Part shown: positions 15,372 through 24,609 of the stretch, one piece after another
How the letters are laid out: each line of letters begins with the position of its first letter
Numbering within the stretch: position 1 is the stretch's first letter
Origin: Pyrinomonadaceae bacterium
Lineage (GTDB): Bacteria > Acidobacteriota > Blastocatellia > Pyrinomonadales > Pyrinomonadaceae
Assembly (NCBI GenBank): GCA_019694355.1
Contig: JAIBCB010000006.1
Location: forward strand, 1 to 64,000
Reading direction: 5' to 3'
Length of the DNA: 64,000 bases
Translations under genes and position numbers: made by a program
Notes under the pieces: generated by a model
Seen by the model: the letters and a program-made list of their open reading frames with translations, nothing else
What the model was told of the DNA's origin: nothing
Databases searched by the model: none

Positions 15372-16541
15372 CTACGATGCGAAAAGCCCTCGCTGGCTTT
15401 GATCCGGTTCTGGATTCGGGCCGGCAGCATCCGTCGCTTCGGAGCTCGTTGCCGCTCTGGAGAGGACGGTTGTTGCCTTCGGTGATTTTGAGCCGGACTT
15501 AGCTTGTTTCCTGGCAGCCGGTTTCTCCTTTTTCACCTTGTCCGCAGCTCTTGCAGGCAGCTCATTCCTGTACTGTTTTAAGGCTTCGCTCAACGCAGCG
15601 GAAATATGCGGGATGATTTCTCCCGCTCCCGCCTCGCTTACGGCAACCATCGGTGCAAAATCGTGGGTTCGCATGCTGACGATGCATTTACGTGAGCCAG
15701 AATTTTCGGGAAGCATTTGAATGACAGCCGTAACGGTGCAGGCATCAAGATTGTAAGGCTCCTTCTCGGCAAGGACGACAGACTCTATCAACTCCGATTC
15801 GACCGATTCCGCAACGTCGGGCTGGCCTTCGTTTGCGGCAACATCACTTGAAGCACTTGGCTCGATTGTGATCGGATGATCTGTTCCTGTTTCTTTGACA
15901 GGCGCATCGGCTGTCTCGGTGATCGCGGGTTGTGCCGGTTCCATGCCGAGCTGTCCGGACGATCCATCGGCATCCGGGTCAGGATGTTCATTCTCGAGCC
16001 TTTCCACGATTGCGTCGATATCCGCATCGTATTCCGGCACACATTCGTCAGCATAGGATGATCGCTTATTCTCGGCCTGGTCATCCACCCGGTCATCCGC
16101 AGGAATAACGCCGAGGTATTCATCCTGTGTTTCAGTTTGAGACGGCGGTTCCGGTACTGTTTGCAGTGCCGGCGGCTGTGGGGGTTGAACTGAAACTGGA
16201 GCGGGTAAAGGCTGTCGAATCGGTTCCGGTTGAACGGGCGCCGCTGCATAAACATTGGGAGTTGTTTTAGCCTGAACTGCTCGCTCTTTTTCGATCTCAC
16301 GAAGCCTCTCGAGGAACTTGCTTAGGAAGAGATTGCGGATATTCGCTTCTTCGTGAGCTCGGCAGACATACTCTGCCCCCTTCCACATCTCAAGCCCGAG
16401 TTGATGATTGGCCTGACCGCTGTTCTGGAATCCTTGAGCCCGACTTACTTCAGTCGCAAGTTCTCTGGCAGTGTAGATAAGCTGGTCGATCTTTTCCCGG
16501 TTGTCGAGCGGTACGAACGAACCGCTGTTCAAGATTTCCAT
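15372..16541 (-). CDS. PRTRC system protein E-like, proline-rich linker protein
   Basis: A 389-residue protein. Residues 1-90 are helical and charged; about 95-260 are Pro/Ala/Glu-rich and disordered. A compact segment at about 265-320 (DACTVTAVIQMLPENSGSRK, then IVSMRTHDFAPMVAV) is followed by a Lys-rich tail and a C-terminus SQRGLFAS. PRTRC protein E has a beta domain at one end and a basic tail, so this may be a distant E-type gene; the assignment rests mostly on being the first gene of the operon, 32 bp before the C-like gene. Low sequence complexity makes homology hard to judge. Start at 16541 has only a weak ribosome site. Confidence 0.4.
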   Translation of the reverse strand: MEILNSGSFVPLDNREKIDQLIYTARELATEVSRAQGFQNSGQANHQLGLEMWKGAEYVCRAHEEANIRNLFLSKFLERLREIEKERAVQAKTTPNVYAAAPVQPEPIRQPLPAPVSVQPPQPPALQTVPEPPSQTETQDEYLGVIPADDRVDDQAENKRSSYADECVPEYDADIDAIVERLENEHPDPDADGSSGQLGMEPAQPAITETADAPVKETGTDHPITIEPSASSDVAANEGQPDVAESVESELIESVVLAEKEPYNLDACTVTAVIQMLPENSGSRKCIVSMRTHDFAPMVAVSEAGAGEIIPHISAALSEALKQYRNELPARAADKVKKEKPAARKQAKSGSKSPKATTVLSRAATSSEATDAAGPNPEPDQSQRGLFAS

Positions 16542-16788
16542 ATTCGTTGTTCACTCCACACTGCTGCCCTCCGCATATTTTTCTAATTTCAAGCCAAATG
16601 CGATCGTCTTGATGAGTGAGTGGATCGTTTTCTCACTTCATCTCGAAAGGGAAGGAGGCAGAGATATCGGGCAGATCCGCGAAAATCAGGCAAGCGTAAA
16701 ACTGTCTATGATCTGCGGATCTATAAAGCCAATACAGCGACAGATCAAAGACAGGTTATACGTAACGTTGGAGTTGCACCGGAAAATG

Positions 16789-17859
16789 CTACGCGGCGGC
16801 GGAGTAGGCCGACTGTTTTGGCGGAGCACAAGAGCTGGTCGCGACACTTTCTTTGTGTTTCTTCAATATCCGCGAAAGTGTCGAATGCGTCGTCCCCATT
16901 GAACGGGCGGCACGACGCAGGTTCCCACGGGATCTCTTGAGCGCATGTTCGATGAACGTGGCAGCCGCCTTCACGTAAACGCTGTCAAGGTCGTCCGTGT
17001 CCGCATCCAGCGTCACCGTTACAAGATTCGATCGGTTCAGATGAATGCCCGGTTCTATCGGGGAGTCGGAGACTTGTGCTTTGCTTTGGCCGATCCCGGC
17101 GACATGTAGAACGATATCCTCCGTGATCGAAGGAGCGTCGAAAGCCTGGACTGCAAGGCGGGAGGCAAAGTTCCTGAGTTCTCGATAATTACCTCTCCAT
17201 TCGAGCAACTCGACCCTCGCAAGAGCCTCGTCGTCAATAACAAACGGGCAAGCTCTGCCCACTGCGGCACTTTCCTCGTTCATCTGCCGGATGAACAGAT
17301 CGCGGATCTGCTCCCGCTGAAACCGAAGCGGGATCGTCTCAAGTTGCAGTATGTTGAGACGGTCGAATAGGTCCGCCCGAAATCCCCCTTCAAAAACCAT
17401 CGAGTGGAGGTTTTTGGAAGTGGCTGCGATTATTCTTACGTCGATCTCCCGCTCCCGATTGCCACCAACACGCCGGAGGCGTTTTTCTTCGACAGCCTTT
17501 AGCAGTTTAGCCTGAAGACTGAACGACAGTTCGCCGACCTCATCGAGGAAGAGAGTTCCGCCGTCAGCGGTCTCGAATAGCCCTGATTTGGCGGCATTCG
17601 CTCCCGTAAATGCTCCTTTCTCGTAGCCGAACAGCTCCGATTCGAGAAGTTCTGCCGTGAAGCTAGCGCAATTGACGCTTACGAACTCCCGTTTGGATCT
17701 CGGACTTTGCTCGTGAAGCTTCCGGGCGATCGTCGTCTTGCCGGTTCCCCTCTCGCCGGTGATCAGCACGTAATGCGGTACTCGGGCGTAAAGCGCTATC
17801 TTTTCCTCCAAGATCGACGACCCTGTGTCGGTGTTGGCGACAGCATCCTGATTGTTCAT
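16789..17859 (-). CDS. Sigma-54 interaction-domain transcriptional activator without sensor domain
   Basis: A 356-residue bacterial enhancer-binding protein. The AAA+ domain begins almost at the N-terminus: Walker [13 protein letters not shown] (about 32-43), the sigma-54 contact loop [13 protein letters not shown] (about 75-87), Walker [13 protein letters not shown] (about 99-110), then [12 protein letters not shown] with the arginine finger. The C-terminus has a Fis-type helix-turn-helix ([20 protein letters not shown]). There is no receiver, PAS or GAF domain, so control must be by expression level or a partner. Family role: ATP-driven opening of promoters bound by RNA polymerase with sigma-54. 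The divergent promoters between the two secretion operons (39677-39726) match the sigma-54 consensus and are the obvious targets. Confidence 0.9.
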   Translation of the reverse strand: MNNQDAVANTDTGSSILEEKIALYARVPHYVLITGERGTGKTTIARKLHEQSPRSKREFVSVNCASFTAELLESELFGYEKGAFTGANAAKSGLFETADGGTLFLDEVGELSFSLQAKLLKAVEEKRLRRVGGNREREIDVRIIAATSKNLHSMVFEGGFRADLFDRLNILQLETIPLRFQREQIRDLFIRQMNEESAAVGRACPFVIDDEALARVELLEWRGNYRELRNFASRLAVQAFDAPSITEDIVLHVAGIGQSKAQVSDSPIEPGIHLNRSNLVTVTLDADTDDLDSVYVKAAATFIEHALKRSRGNLRRAARSMGTTHSTLSRILKKHKESVATSSCAPPKQSAYSAAA

Positions 17860-18311
17860 AAGGCGGATCTCCTCGCAAAAACGTCGATAGGTTATTTCAA
17901 TTGAGGTAAATCACCGGTGATTCTCCCGCGCCGGACGAACCTGGGATACCATTCCGATATTCACCCTACATAACTAAAAACCCGCATTAGACGGAGAGGT
18001 TACTTTCCAAAACCAATTTTCTACGATTTATTTGACGAACGGCTTTCTGGACCTCAATATTCACGCCGGGGCATGGGCGGGGTTGAACCGCAGGCACAAT
18101 TTCTAAAAAATCGACTAGCTAAAAATGCAATTCGGCGCCGTTTACTAAGAAAAAGTTACGTGCCATCTTTTCTTAGAGCATTTCACTAAGAAAATTTCTT
18201 TCCCGTTCAATGAGGCTGAGAAAAAGGCAAGATCGGCTATTCGTTCGCGACCGCTATATGGATCTTCGGCAGGAAGATTATTGAGGACACCTAGCTCCCC
18301 TCTTCATCGCC
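17860..18311. other. AT-rich non-coding region with repeated ACTAAGAAAA motif
   Basis: A 452-bp gap upstream of the activator gene and downstream of the helicase gene. No ORF looks real. It is more AT-rich than its surroundings and holds the direct and inverted copies of CTAAGAAAA described in the repeat entry. It should contain the activator's promoter and could hold an origin or partition site. Confidence 0.45.
18144..18194. repeat. Three ACTAAGAAAA copies, two forming an inverted repeat
   Basis: ACTAAGAAAA occurs at 18144-18153 and 18185-18194, and its complement TTTTCTTAG at 18168-18176. The first and second copies form an inverted pair with about 15 bp between arms. Spacing and AT-richness suggest binding sites for a regulator (possibly the adjacent activator) or short iterons. 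Confidence 0.5.
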
Positions 18312-21300
18312 TCAACTCAAAAACAGCGTCTCCTCGAATATTTGCAGCTCGCTTACGGCTCGCGGATCGGGTACAGATAGCCACTGGGGCAGACTTATCG
18401 GCGCCTCTTTCTTAAGAGCCTGGAACTCAGGCTTTAATTCCGGCAGGAAGTCGATATCGGTTGATATTGGAGGATAAAGACCCAGGACCGGTTCGAGATA
18501 AATATGCGGCGACAGTTCGGGCAGGAAGAACCGCTGCTTTCCGTTCTGAACGATATTGACGAGCCCCATCCCGCGAAGTTCGCGGATCTGCTCGAACGTG
18601 GAAGGGCAGACCTCTGTAAGGAGGCGTCCCTGAAACCGAGTCGTTTTTATCCGGATATCTCCGGTAAGGTGCACGGTGTTGTTCTCGAAATCGACTATGC
18701 GAAGCACTTCCGGAGCGGTTGACGGAATATCAGATCGCAACCCGAAGTGGCGAAAAAGGTCACGAAGCCATTCTTCGGATATCTTCACACCGACGAGCCT
18801 GGTGCCATCATCGGTAGTCGTTCGAACGATATTAAGAGCATCCTTGCTAAGGGTTTTCAGGTATTTCCAGATCGGAAGAAGTGCTCCGCTTAGCAGATGC
18901 ACCGTTTTGTCTTCGAACGGAGGGATCTTACTTTCCTCTTCGAGCCACCACTTCTCGGCCTTAGCTTTCGGAACTATTCGATACTTCTGGTTCATTTCAC
19001 TTTCACGAATATATGAAAGATTCCGGCCCTCCGGTTTCGAGATTGAGAACATTTGATATCTCTCGCCCGTTTCGGGATCGGTATGCGACAGCGTCCGGCG
19101 CACCGCAACAAACGAGCCGTGACGCCTGTCCTGGAAGAACTGGTGAACACCGGTTTCTGACAGCTCTGAGTATCTCGCGGGTTTTGTGGCTACTTTCAGG
19201 TTGAGCTTGTAATAGACCGTCTTGGCGGACGTAAGGGCATCGGAGTGGAGAACCTGCGGCGGTTCCGCGATCTCGCCTGATATCGCTTTCAAGTCCTCCA
19301 TGCCATCATCGAGCTTTCCGTTCTGTTTCAGGTATTCGAGAGTCTCAAGGAACGTTGCGTAGAAATGATCGAACAAGGCATTCTGCCGGTCCACTTCCAG
19401 GGAAAGGAGTCTATTGAGGAAACGTGGGATGTTGGTCTTCTCGCTATCCGGAACCACTTCTCCGTCATCGGTGTTTCGGAGAAGCCCCATATCCCGCAAA
19501 GCCTGTTTCGGATCTTCGATCCCTTCGATCTCGGCGCCACGCATTATGCCGGTCAGCACGACATTCAAAGCCGAGCGGCCTTCCTTCGATTCGAGATTGT
19601 ACTTGTCGAGATTGCCTGCTTTTTCTGCTTTTCTATCGCCCTTTGTAAGCGCACCCATGTTCCCGAGCCTGCGGGCGATGGTCGCTGAGAAGCGTTTCTC
19701 GCCGCCGAGTTCCGTGAAGACAAGCAGGTAAACGGGCGGAAACACTTGACCCGTGCGGTGCGTCCGTCCGAAGTCCTGGATCTGTTTGTCCGCCGACCAT
19801 TTCAGTTCGGCGGCGATGTGAAGACGCCTTTGTTTATTCCCGACCTGTTTTCCGGCGTGAAGGCTGTCGCCCGTTGATGCGACTTCCGACATGATCGCTA
19901 TTCGCTTGTCACCGTTCTGGAATGCATTCTTCTCGTGAAGATTTATGAGTTTCGACGGGACACCGGAAAGCTGGCGGGGCCGATATTCAAGCGTGCCGGA
20001 AGTTGTCCGAATCAGACGCTTCTTGCGTCCGGTCATCTCCGCGACATTTTCCACACCGAAATAGTTCACAAGCTGATCGAGCGGATGCTCCGGCACTTCG
20101 AGAACTGAAAGTTTATCAAGCAGTTCGGCCCTTAGCTGCAAGGCCGCGCGGCTCTCGACTTGATTCCCGTTAGAGTCAAGCACGGGAATATATTCGATGG
20201 TTCCGCTGTATGGATTCGTGCGTTCCTGAAAACAGGCGGTTGGAAAACAGTGGGCGACGAGTCGGGTCAAGGTTTCGCGCGGGCTAAAGTCGAGGCTGTC
20301 TATCGCCTCGTCTTGATCCGCCGCACGCTCGATCTGTTTCTTTGTCTGGCTTTCGCCGGTACCTGTTATGGAGACGACAATCGACTCCTTCCGGGCAAGG
20401 GCATCTTCGATCTCCCGAATGAGAGTTGGAACTTTGAAGGCCGCTATTAGGTTCCGAAAACATCGCTGATGCTCGGCCCAGAACTGATTAACCGCCTGGG
20501 CTCGCGTCGCTTTCCCGGAATTGGTGAGGTCGAGGGCACGGTTGATATTTCTGAAGACCTCCTGCCAGCCTTGAGCCATGTTGTCGTACATCGTCCGTTG
20601 GGCTGGAGTGAGCCAGTGAGTCACCTCTCTAAACTCAACCGCAAGGCCGGACTCCGGATCGGTGCCCATGGCCAGGTTCCCGCAAAGATACCGCCCCATC
20701 GCTTTCAGGTCGCGGCAGACCATCTCGAGCGCTCCGACCCCGCCCGATTCGATCTCCTCTGCGAACTGCTCGAAGCCCAAAGGAAAATTAGTTCCTTCGC
20801 CCCAAAGTCCAAGCCTAGACATGTATGCGAGACGCCGTACTTCGCCTGCGGACGTTGCCGATGAATAGACAACTCTGAAATCGGGATACTTTTCCGGGCC
20901 CTGGATCTCTAGCACCGCCGCTCCGGTTTGTGTCGACTTGCCTCGATCATCCGCAAAGGCATATTTCGCTTTATGGCCCTCATCGAAGATCACCACTCCT
21001 TCGGTTCCGAGCCAGCGGATCAGTTGGTCAATTCGCCGGGTGCCCGATCTTGAGCGGGCGATCAGAGAACGATATGTGCAGAAAACTATTCCCTCGCCAA
21101 TATCGATCTCGCCATCGGTCGGATAGTCGTTTATGAGCTTTATCGGCGGCTTCAGACTAAGCCTCGCGAATTCATCCGAGACGGCTTCGATCAGGTCGGC
21201 CTTGACTGAAAACCATACCGCCCGCCTTCTGCCGTGAAACCAGTTGTCGAGAATTATCCCCGCAAGGGTCGCGGTCTTACCCGTTCCGGTTCCGTCTCCG

Positions 21301-21638
21301 ATACTAATTCCGGCGCGCGATCCGTCTGCGAGCCTTTGAGCGTGAGCCTGCCCAGCATAAATGATCCGCTCGATCTGCATCGCGGAGAGTTTGCCGCATT
21401 CGGATAACTCTGTCGGAAGACGTGGACGGTAAGTGATCGGGGGCGGTTCGACATTCGCAAGCCCGGGCGGCTCGACAATCACACCGGGATGCGAGGCCCC
21501 GCCGATAACGAATCTGGGTGCGTACGCTAAGATATGGCCAGTGGTATCAGGCTCGCTCGTCTCTACAGACGCAGCGGTCGCCGCTGCTGCTGAAAAAGGC
21601 GTGGCCGTGCCCGCCGATTGTGGATAACTTGATAACAT
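18312..21638 (-). CDS. Strawberry-notch family helicase (superfamily 2)
   Basis: About 1108 residues from the ATG at 21638; the frame is open to 21773, which would overlap the previous gene by about 74 bp. After a low-complexity Ala/Thr/Ser region comes a helicase core: GISIGDGTGTGKTATLAGII (Walker A), VVIFDEGHKAKYA (DEGH box), VVYSSATSAGEV (motif III). The strawberry-notch C-terminal domain follows: MSEVASTGDSLHAGKQ, ELKWSADKQIQDFGRTHRTG with the arginine finger, then FSATIARRLGNMGALTKGD. The rest, 350 residues, is unrecognised. Such proteins occur on plasmids and phages with an associated adenine methyltransferase, and exactly such a gene lies just upstream, interrupted by an IS. The role may be replication or protection of incoming DNA. 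Confidence 0.85.
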   Translation of the reverse strand: MLSSYPQSAGTATPFSAAAATAASVETSEPDTTGHILAYAPRFVIGGASHPGVIVEPPGLANVEPPPITYRPRLPTELSECGKLSAMQIERIIYAGQAHAQRLADGSRAGISIGDGTGTGKTATLAGIILDNWFHGRRRAVWFSVKADLIEAVSDEFARLSLKPPIKLINDYPTDGEIDIGEGIVFCTYRSLIARSRSGTRRIDQLIRWLGTEGVVIFDEGHKAKYAFADDRGKSTQTGAAVLEIQGPEKYPDFRVVYSSATSAGEVRRLAYMSRLGLWGEGTNFPLGFEQFAEEIESGGVGALEMVCRDLKAMGRYLCGNLAMGTDPESGLAVEFREVTHWLTPAQRTMYDNMAQGWQEVFRNINRALDLTNSGKATRAQAVNQFWAEHQRCFRNLIAAFKVPTLIREIEDALARKESIVVSITGTGESQTKKQIERAADQDEAIDSLDFSPRETLTRLVAHCFPTACFQERTNPYSGTIEYIPVLDSNGNQVESRAALQLRAELLDKLSVLEVPEHPLDQLVNYFGVENVAEMTGRKKRLIRTTSGTLEYRPRQLSGVPSKLINLHEKNAFQNGDKRIAIMSEVASTGDSLHAGKQVGNKQRRLHIAAELKWSADKQIQDFGRTHRTGQVFPPVYLLVFTELGGEKRFSATIARRLGNMGALTKGDRKAEKAGNLDKYNLESKEGRSALNVVLTGIMRGAEIEGIEDPKQALRDMGLLRNTDDGEVVPDSEKTNIPRFLNRLLSLEVDRQNALFDHFYATFLETLEYLKQNGKLDDGMEDLKAISGEIAEPPQVLHSDALTSAKTVYYKLNLKVATKPARYSELSETGVHQFFQDRRHGSFVAVRRTLSHTDPETGERYQMFSISKPEGRNLSYIRESEMNQKYRIVPKAKAEKWWLEEESKIPPFEDKTVHLLSGALLPIWKYLKTLSKDALNIVRTTTDDGTRLVGVKISEEWLRDLFRHFGLRSDIPSTAPEVLRIVDFENNTVHLTGDIRIKTTRFQGRLLTEVCPSTFEQIRELRGMGLVNIVQNGKQRFFLPELSPHIYLEPVLGLYPPISTDIDFLPELKPEFQALKKEAPISLPQWLSVPDPRAVSELQIFEETLFLS

Positions 21639-21699
21639 TTCTTGGTTGTTGGCAGCTTGAATTGGAGTCGAGTGCGCGACTGCCGGATTCCGAGCCCCG

Positions 21700-22398
21700 T
21701 CAATCAACGTCGTAGCCGATGAAGTTTTCGTCGTTGATGAGAAGGTAATAGTACCCGTTGCCGCAGCCCGCATATTCCAAGGACAAAAAGCCGTGAAAGT
21801 CTCCGGCCAGCGCGTCGAAATTGGTTTCGAGCGATATGTCGTACCCGACGAACTTTGCCCAACGACCTGTGATAAACATACCGGCCGATTTGTTACGAAT
21901 AGATTCGCGAAGCTGCTCGATCTCGCGAGGATACTTTTTGGCGATTCGATTCAGCGAGATCACTTTACCGTCGATACTGGTTCCGGTCGTTATGTGCAGC
22001 TCGTAAAGGGTCTTCGGGCGCGATTCTTTATCCGTCTCCCACGAATTCGGCTCTACAAGGTCCTTTCGCCACGCGTCGAAATCGGGAAGGGCGAGGCAGT
22101 CGCGAATGAACGGATTCGTGAAACTTGCCTCGCCCGCCATCCGCTTGTACTTTTCGATGAGGCGGTATTCTTTTCTGAATTTCTCTTTGCCGGTCGGTGG
22201 AGGTTTGGGAGCGATGAATCGCGCGTAGCGTGAGAGATCGGATTCGTGCACCGAGTAGCCGCGTCGGTTGCTGCGCGGTTTGAACCGACACAGTCCGCCA
22301 CTGTCCGAGATGAAGAAGCGATCCTTCTTGCCGTTGGTGCCAACGGCGCCGATAATCAAGCCGTTTTTGACGGCTTCGTGCACTTCTTGGTAGTTCAT
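21700..22398 (-). CDS. Hypothetical protein between methyltransferase and helicase
   Basis: A 232-residue protein from the ATG at 22398 (MNYQEVHEAVKNGLIIGAVG); GGAG of the preceding gene lies about 10 nt upstream and the methyltransferase stop is 2 bp away. A beta-rich start (RFFISDSGGLCRFKPRSNRR) is followed by basic helices (FRKEYRLIEKYKRM) and an aromatic acidic C-terminus (YYYLLINDENFIGYDVD). No family recognised. Position suggests a part of the helicase/methyltransferase unit. Confidence 0.6.
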   Translation of the reverse strand: MNYQEVHEAVKNGLIIGAVGTNGKKDRFFISDSGGLCRFKPRSNRRGYSVHESDLSRYARFIAPKPPPTGKEKFRKEYRLIEKYKRMAGEASFTNPFIRDCLALPDFDAWRKDLVEPNSWETDKESRPKTLYELHITTGTSIDGKVISLNRIAKKYPREIEQLRESIRNKSAGMFITGRWAKFVGYDISLETNFDALAGDFHGFLSLEYAGCGNGYYYLLINDENFIGYDVD

Positions 22399-23035
22399 AT
22401 TTATTCGGCTCCGATCGCCTCGAAAGCTTCTTCGACGTTTTCGAAGCTCTGCGGTTCGTGGTTGACGGGGATGAACGGGATTGCGTCCTCCGTCCCATCG
22501 ACCGGGGACTTGCGTCCGAGGATCAAAGTAACGCCCACCGTGGTGCCGTTGCGATAGTATTCGCGGCCGGGAAGGCTGATCGATCTGGTAACTCGAATGG
22601 CTGGTGAGATCGAATCCCAAAACCGCCTTCCCGGAACGCTTCCGGGCGAACCGCCCTCGCCGAGGATCACCGCGAACCGGCCGCCGGACGTGAGGCGTCG
22701 AAGGGCGGACTCCACGTGCCGAAACCCGAACTTGTTGCGGTTTCGCTCCACACGGCCTCCGGTAGACGAAAATGGTGGATTGATCAAGACAACATTCGGG
22801 GCAATGCTCTCCGGCAAGAAGTCATCGATGAATTCGGCATCATGACTAGTCGGAGCGAACCCGAGCAATTCCGAAAGACTGCGCCTTCTCGCGTCGATCT
22901 CATTAGTTGCAACCGCAGCTCCTGCAGTTTGGGCCCAGACCGCAAGACTCCCCGTACCGCACGATGGTTCAAGCACGGTATCGCTATCGCGTAGATTCAT
23001 CAGGTACGCGGCAATGCGTAAGCTCACCGTCAATG

Positions 23036-23878
23036 TCACAGGTCTAAACTAGAGTTTTCAGCTAAGAGCCGGCGTTTGAATTCGGCCGGCGGGATATTCC
23101 CCAACGAGCTGTGGGGACGTTCTTCGTTGTAGCTGAGCAGCCATGCCCAGCTCAGGTCTCGGACTTGGGAGAGGTCCGAGAAGATGTGCGGATCGAGCAC
23201 TTCTTCGCGATAGCTCCGGTTAAAGCGTTCGATGTAGGCGTTCTGGTTGGGCTTGCCTGGCTGGATGTAATCGATCCTCACATCGTTCCGGCGGCACCAT
23301 TCGGAGAAGACGCTGGCGGTCATCTCCGGTCCGTTATCGACCCTGATCGCCTGGGGAACACCTCTTTCTGCTTTTAGTTGTTCGAGCGTACGAACAACCC
23401 TCGCTGCCGTGATCGAAGTATCGACGACGATGTCCAGAGCCTCGCGAACGCCTTCGTCGATGATGTTCAGCACTCGAAATCTCGTCCCGGAATAGATCGT
23501 GTCGCTCATGAAGTCGAACGACCACGTCCGGTTGACCGCTGGCGGCGAGCCAAGCGGAGTAGCCTCCCGATAAGGCAAGCGACGCTTGGCTCGCCGCTTT
23601 CGATTGAGCTTCATCGCCTTGTACACACGCCACACTCGCTTGTGGTTCCAGCCGTGCCCGAGGTTCCGCAGCCGGTGGAAGCACATCCAGAATCCCCACC
23701 GCGGATGCTCTTCGACCACATGGTTCAATGCCTCGATCACCGGAGCATCCTTCTTATCCGCCCTCTCGATCGGATCGCCTCGATACCATGCCCTTCGTGA
23801 AAGCCCTGCGATGTCGCACGCCTTCACCACCGACAGAGCCCACACGCTTATCAAAAAACTGACCGCCCATCGCCGCAT
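23036..23878 (-). CDS. IS3-family transposase OrfB (DDE integrase domain)
   Basis: A 280-residue protein. After an HTH_21-like N-terminus (VVEEHPRWGFWMCFHRLRNL) comes the rve integrase core: VNRTWSFDFMSDTIYSGTRF (first Asp), AIRVDNGPEMTASVFSEWC (second Asp) and NAYIERFNRSYREEVL (Glu), then the integrase tail YNEERPHSSLGNIPPAEF. All three catalytic residues are present. OrfB is normally made as an OrfAB fusion by -1 frameshifting; the frame is open upstream of the nominal ATG and overlaps OrfA. The heptamer GGGAAAG at 23893-23899 (read leftward) sits just before the OrfA stop in the right phase. Confidence 0.93.
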   Translation of the reverse strand: MRRWAVSFLISVWALSVVKACDIAGLSRRAWYRGDPIERADKKDAPVIEALNHVVEEHPRWGFWMCFHRLRNLGHGWNHKRVWRVYKAMKLNRKRRAKRRLPYREATPLGSPPAVNRTWSFDFMSDTIYSGTRFRVLNIIDEGVREALDIVVDTSITAARVVRTLEQLKAERGVPQAIRVDNGPEMTASVFSEWCRRNDVRIDYIQPGKPNQNAYIERFNRSYREEVLDPHIFSDLSQVRDLSWAWLLSYNEERPHSSLGNIPPAEFKRRLLAENSSLDL

Positions 23879-23886
23879 CCCCGGCG

Positions 23887-24150
23887 TCAGAGCTTTCCCA
23901 GCAGATCCTTGATCGCTCGGTTCTCAAGCGCCAGGTCCGCGTACATCTTCTTCAATCGGTTGTTCTCGTCCTCAAGCTCTCGCATTCGCTTCAGGTCCGA
24001 TGCTTCCAACCCTCCATACTTCGACTTCCACTGATAATACGTCGCGTTGCTGATCCCGTACTCCCGGCAGATCTCCGCCACCGCTCGCCCAGCTTCCCCT
24101 TCCTTCAAGATCGCCACCACCTGCGTCTCGCTAAACTTCGACCTCTTCAT
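23887..24150 (-). CDS. IS3-family transposase OrfA (HTH)
   Basis: An 87-residue protein (MKRSKFSETQVVAILKEGEA) with a helix-turn-helix of the transposase_8 type (EICREYGISNATYYQWKSKY) and a leucine-zipper-like C-terminus (MRELEDENNRLKKMYADLAL). It binds the terminal repeats and multimerises in the OrfAB fusion. Its last codons overlap the OrfB frame, with the slippery G-GGA-AAG just before the stop at 23887-23889. Confidence 0.93.
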   Translation of the reverse strand: MKRSKFSETQVVAILKEGEAGRAVAEICREYGISNATYYQWKSKYGGLEASDLKRMRELEDENNRLKKMYADLALENRAIKDLLGKL

Positions 24151-24609
24151 CAGTCTTCCTCCATCTCCTATGATGTCAGAAAACTCTACTTCTCAACTGT
24201 GCACTTTTAAGGGAAGCTTACGAATGTATGCGATCGGTGCCGGAGTGGAAAACTGCTGATAAGTAACCTGGGTTGTACTCCGCCACGATTGGGTCGGCAG
24301 GCTTTGCTGCAGCGGTCTAAGTATTTCGGCGCACGCTCTGTGGGGATCGTGCGAAGACAACAGTGGATTCCCGTACTTTGTCGCTATGAGGTAGTTAATT
24401 GCTGTTTCCGCGATCTCATGACATAGATGAGGATCGATCGCGAAGCTATCGACTCCGGCATCCCGACAATTCGTTAGCAGCTCACGATTATTTAGCTGCT
24501 TCCCCGAATCGATGATCGTGGCGATCTGTTTGATGAGATCAAAAGGATTGCTCGATCGTTTGGAGGCAGGCTGGCGCATCATACTTTCTGCCCGCCCCCT
24601 GTTTATTGC

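Larger units (their letters stand above)
23017..24222 (-). mobile_element. IS3-family insertion sequence, 1206 bp
   Basis: Both ends read CGTAAGCT inward (23017-23024, and AGCTTACG at 24215-24222). The imperfect inverted repeat continues for about 40 bp (sharing CACAG and TAGAGTTTTC). The element is flanked on each side by AATG (23013-23016 and 24223-24226), a 4-bp target duplication. It encodes OrfA and OrfB in overlapping frames as in IS3-family elements. The host gene is an adenine methyltransferase. Confidence 0.93.
22401..24582 (-). pseudogene. N6-adenine DNA methyltransferase gene interrupted by IS3-family insertion
   Basis: The N-terminal part reads leftward from the ATG at 24582 (MMRQPASKRSSNPFDLIKQI) to YQQFSTPAPIAYI, where the IS begins. 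The rest continues at about 23016 with AAYLMNLRDSDTVLEPSCGT, the SAM-binding motif, and VVLINPPFSS, the catalytic NPPF motif of N6-adenine methyltransferases, ending at 22401. Removing 23017-24222 and one copy of the AATG duplication restores an unbroken frame of 323 residues (PIAYI-AAYLM) with the usual family spacing. The gene is thus inactivated by a recent, precise insertion. The intact protein would be the partner methyltransferase of the strawberry-notch helicase. Confidence 0.9.

Noticed and set aside
16501..16940. Rightward ORFs upstream of the PRTRC E-like gene
   Set aside because: Overlap the start of one gene and the end of another on the opposite strand, and have no domain signature.
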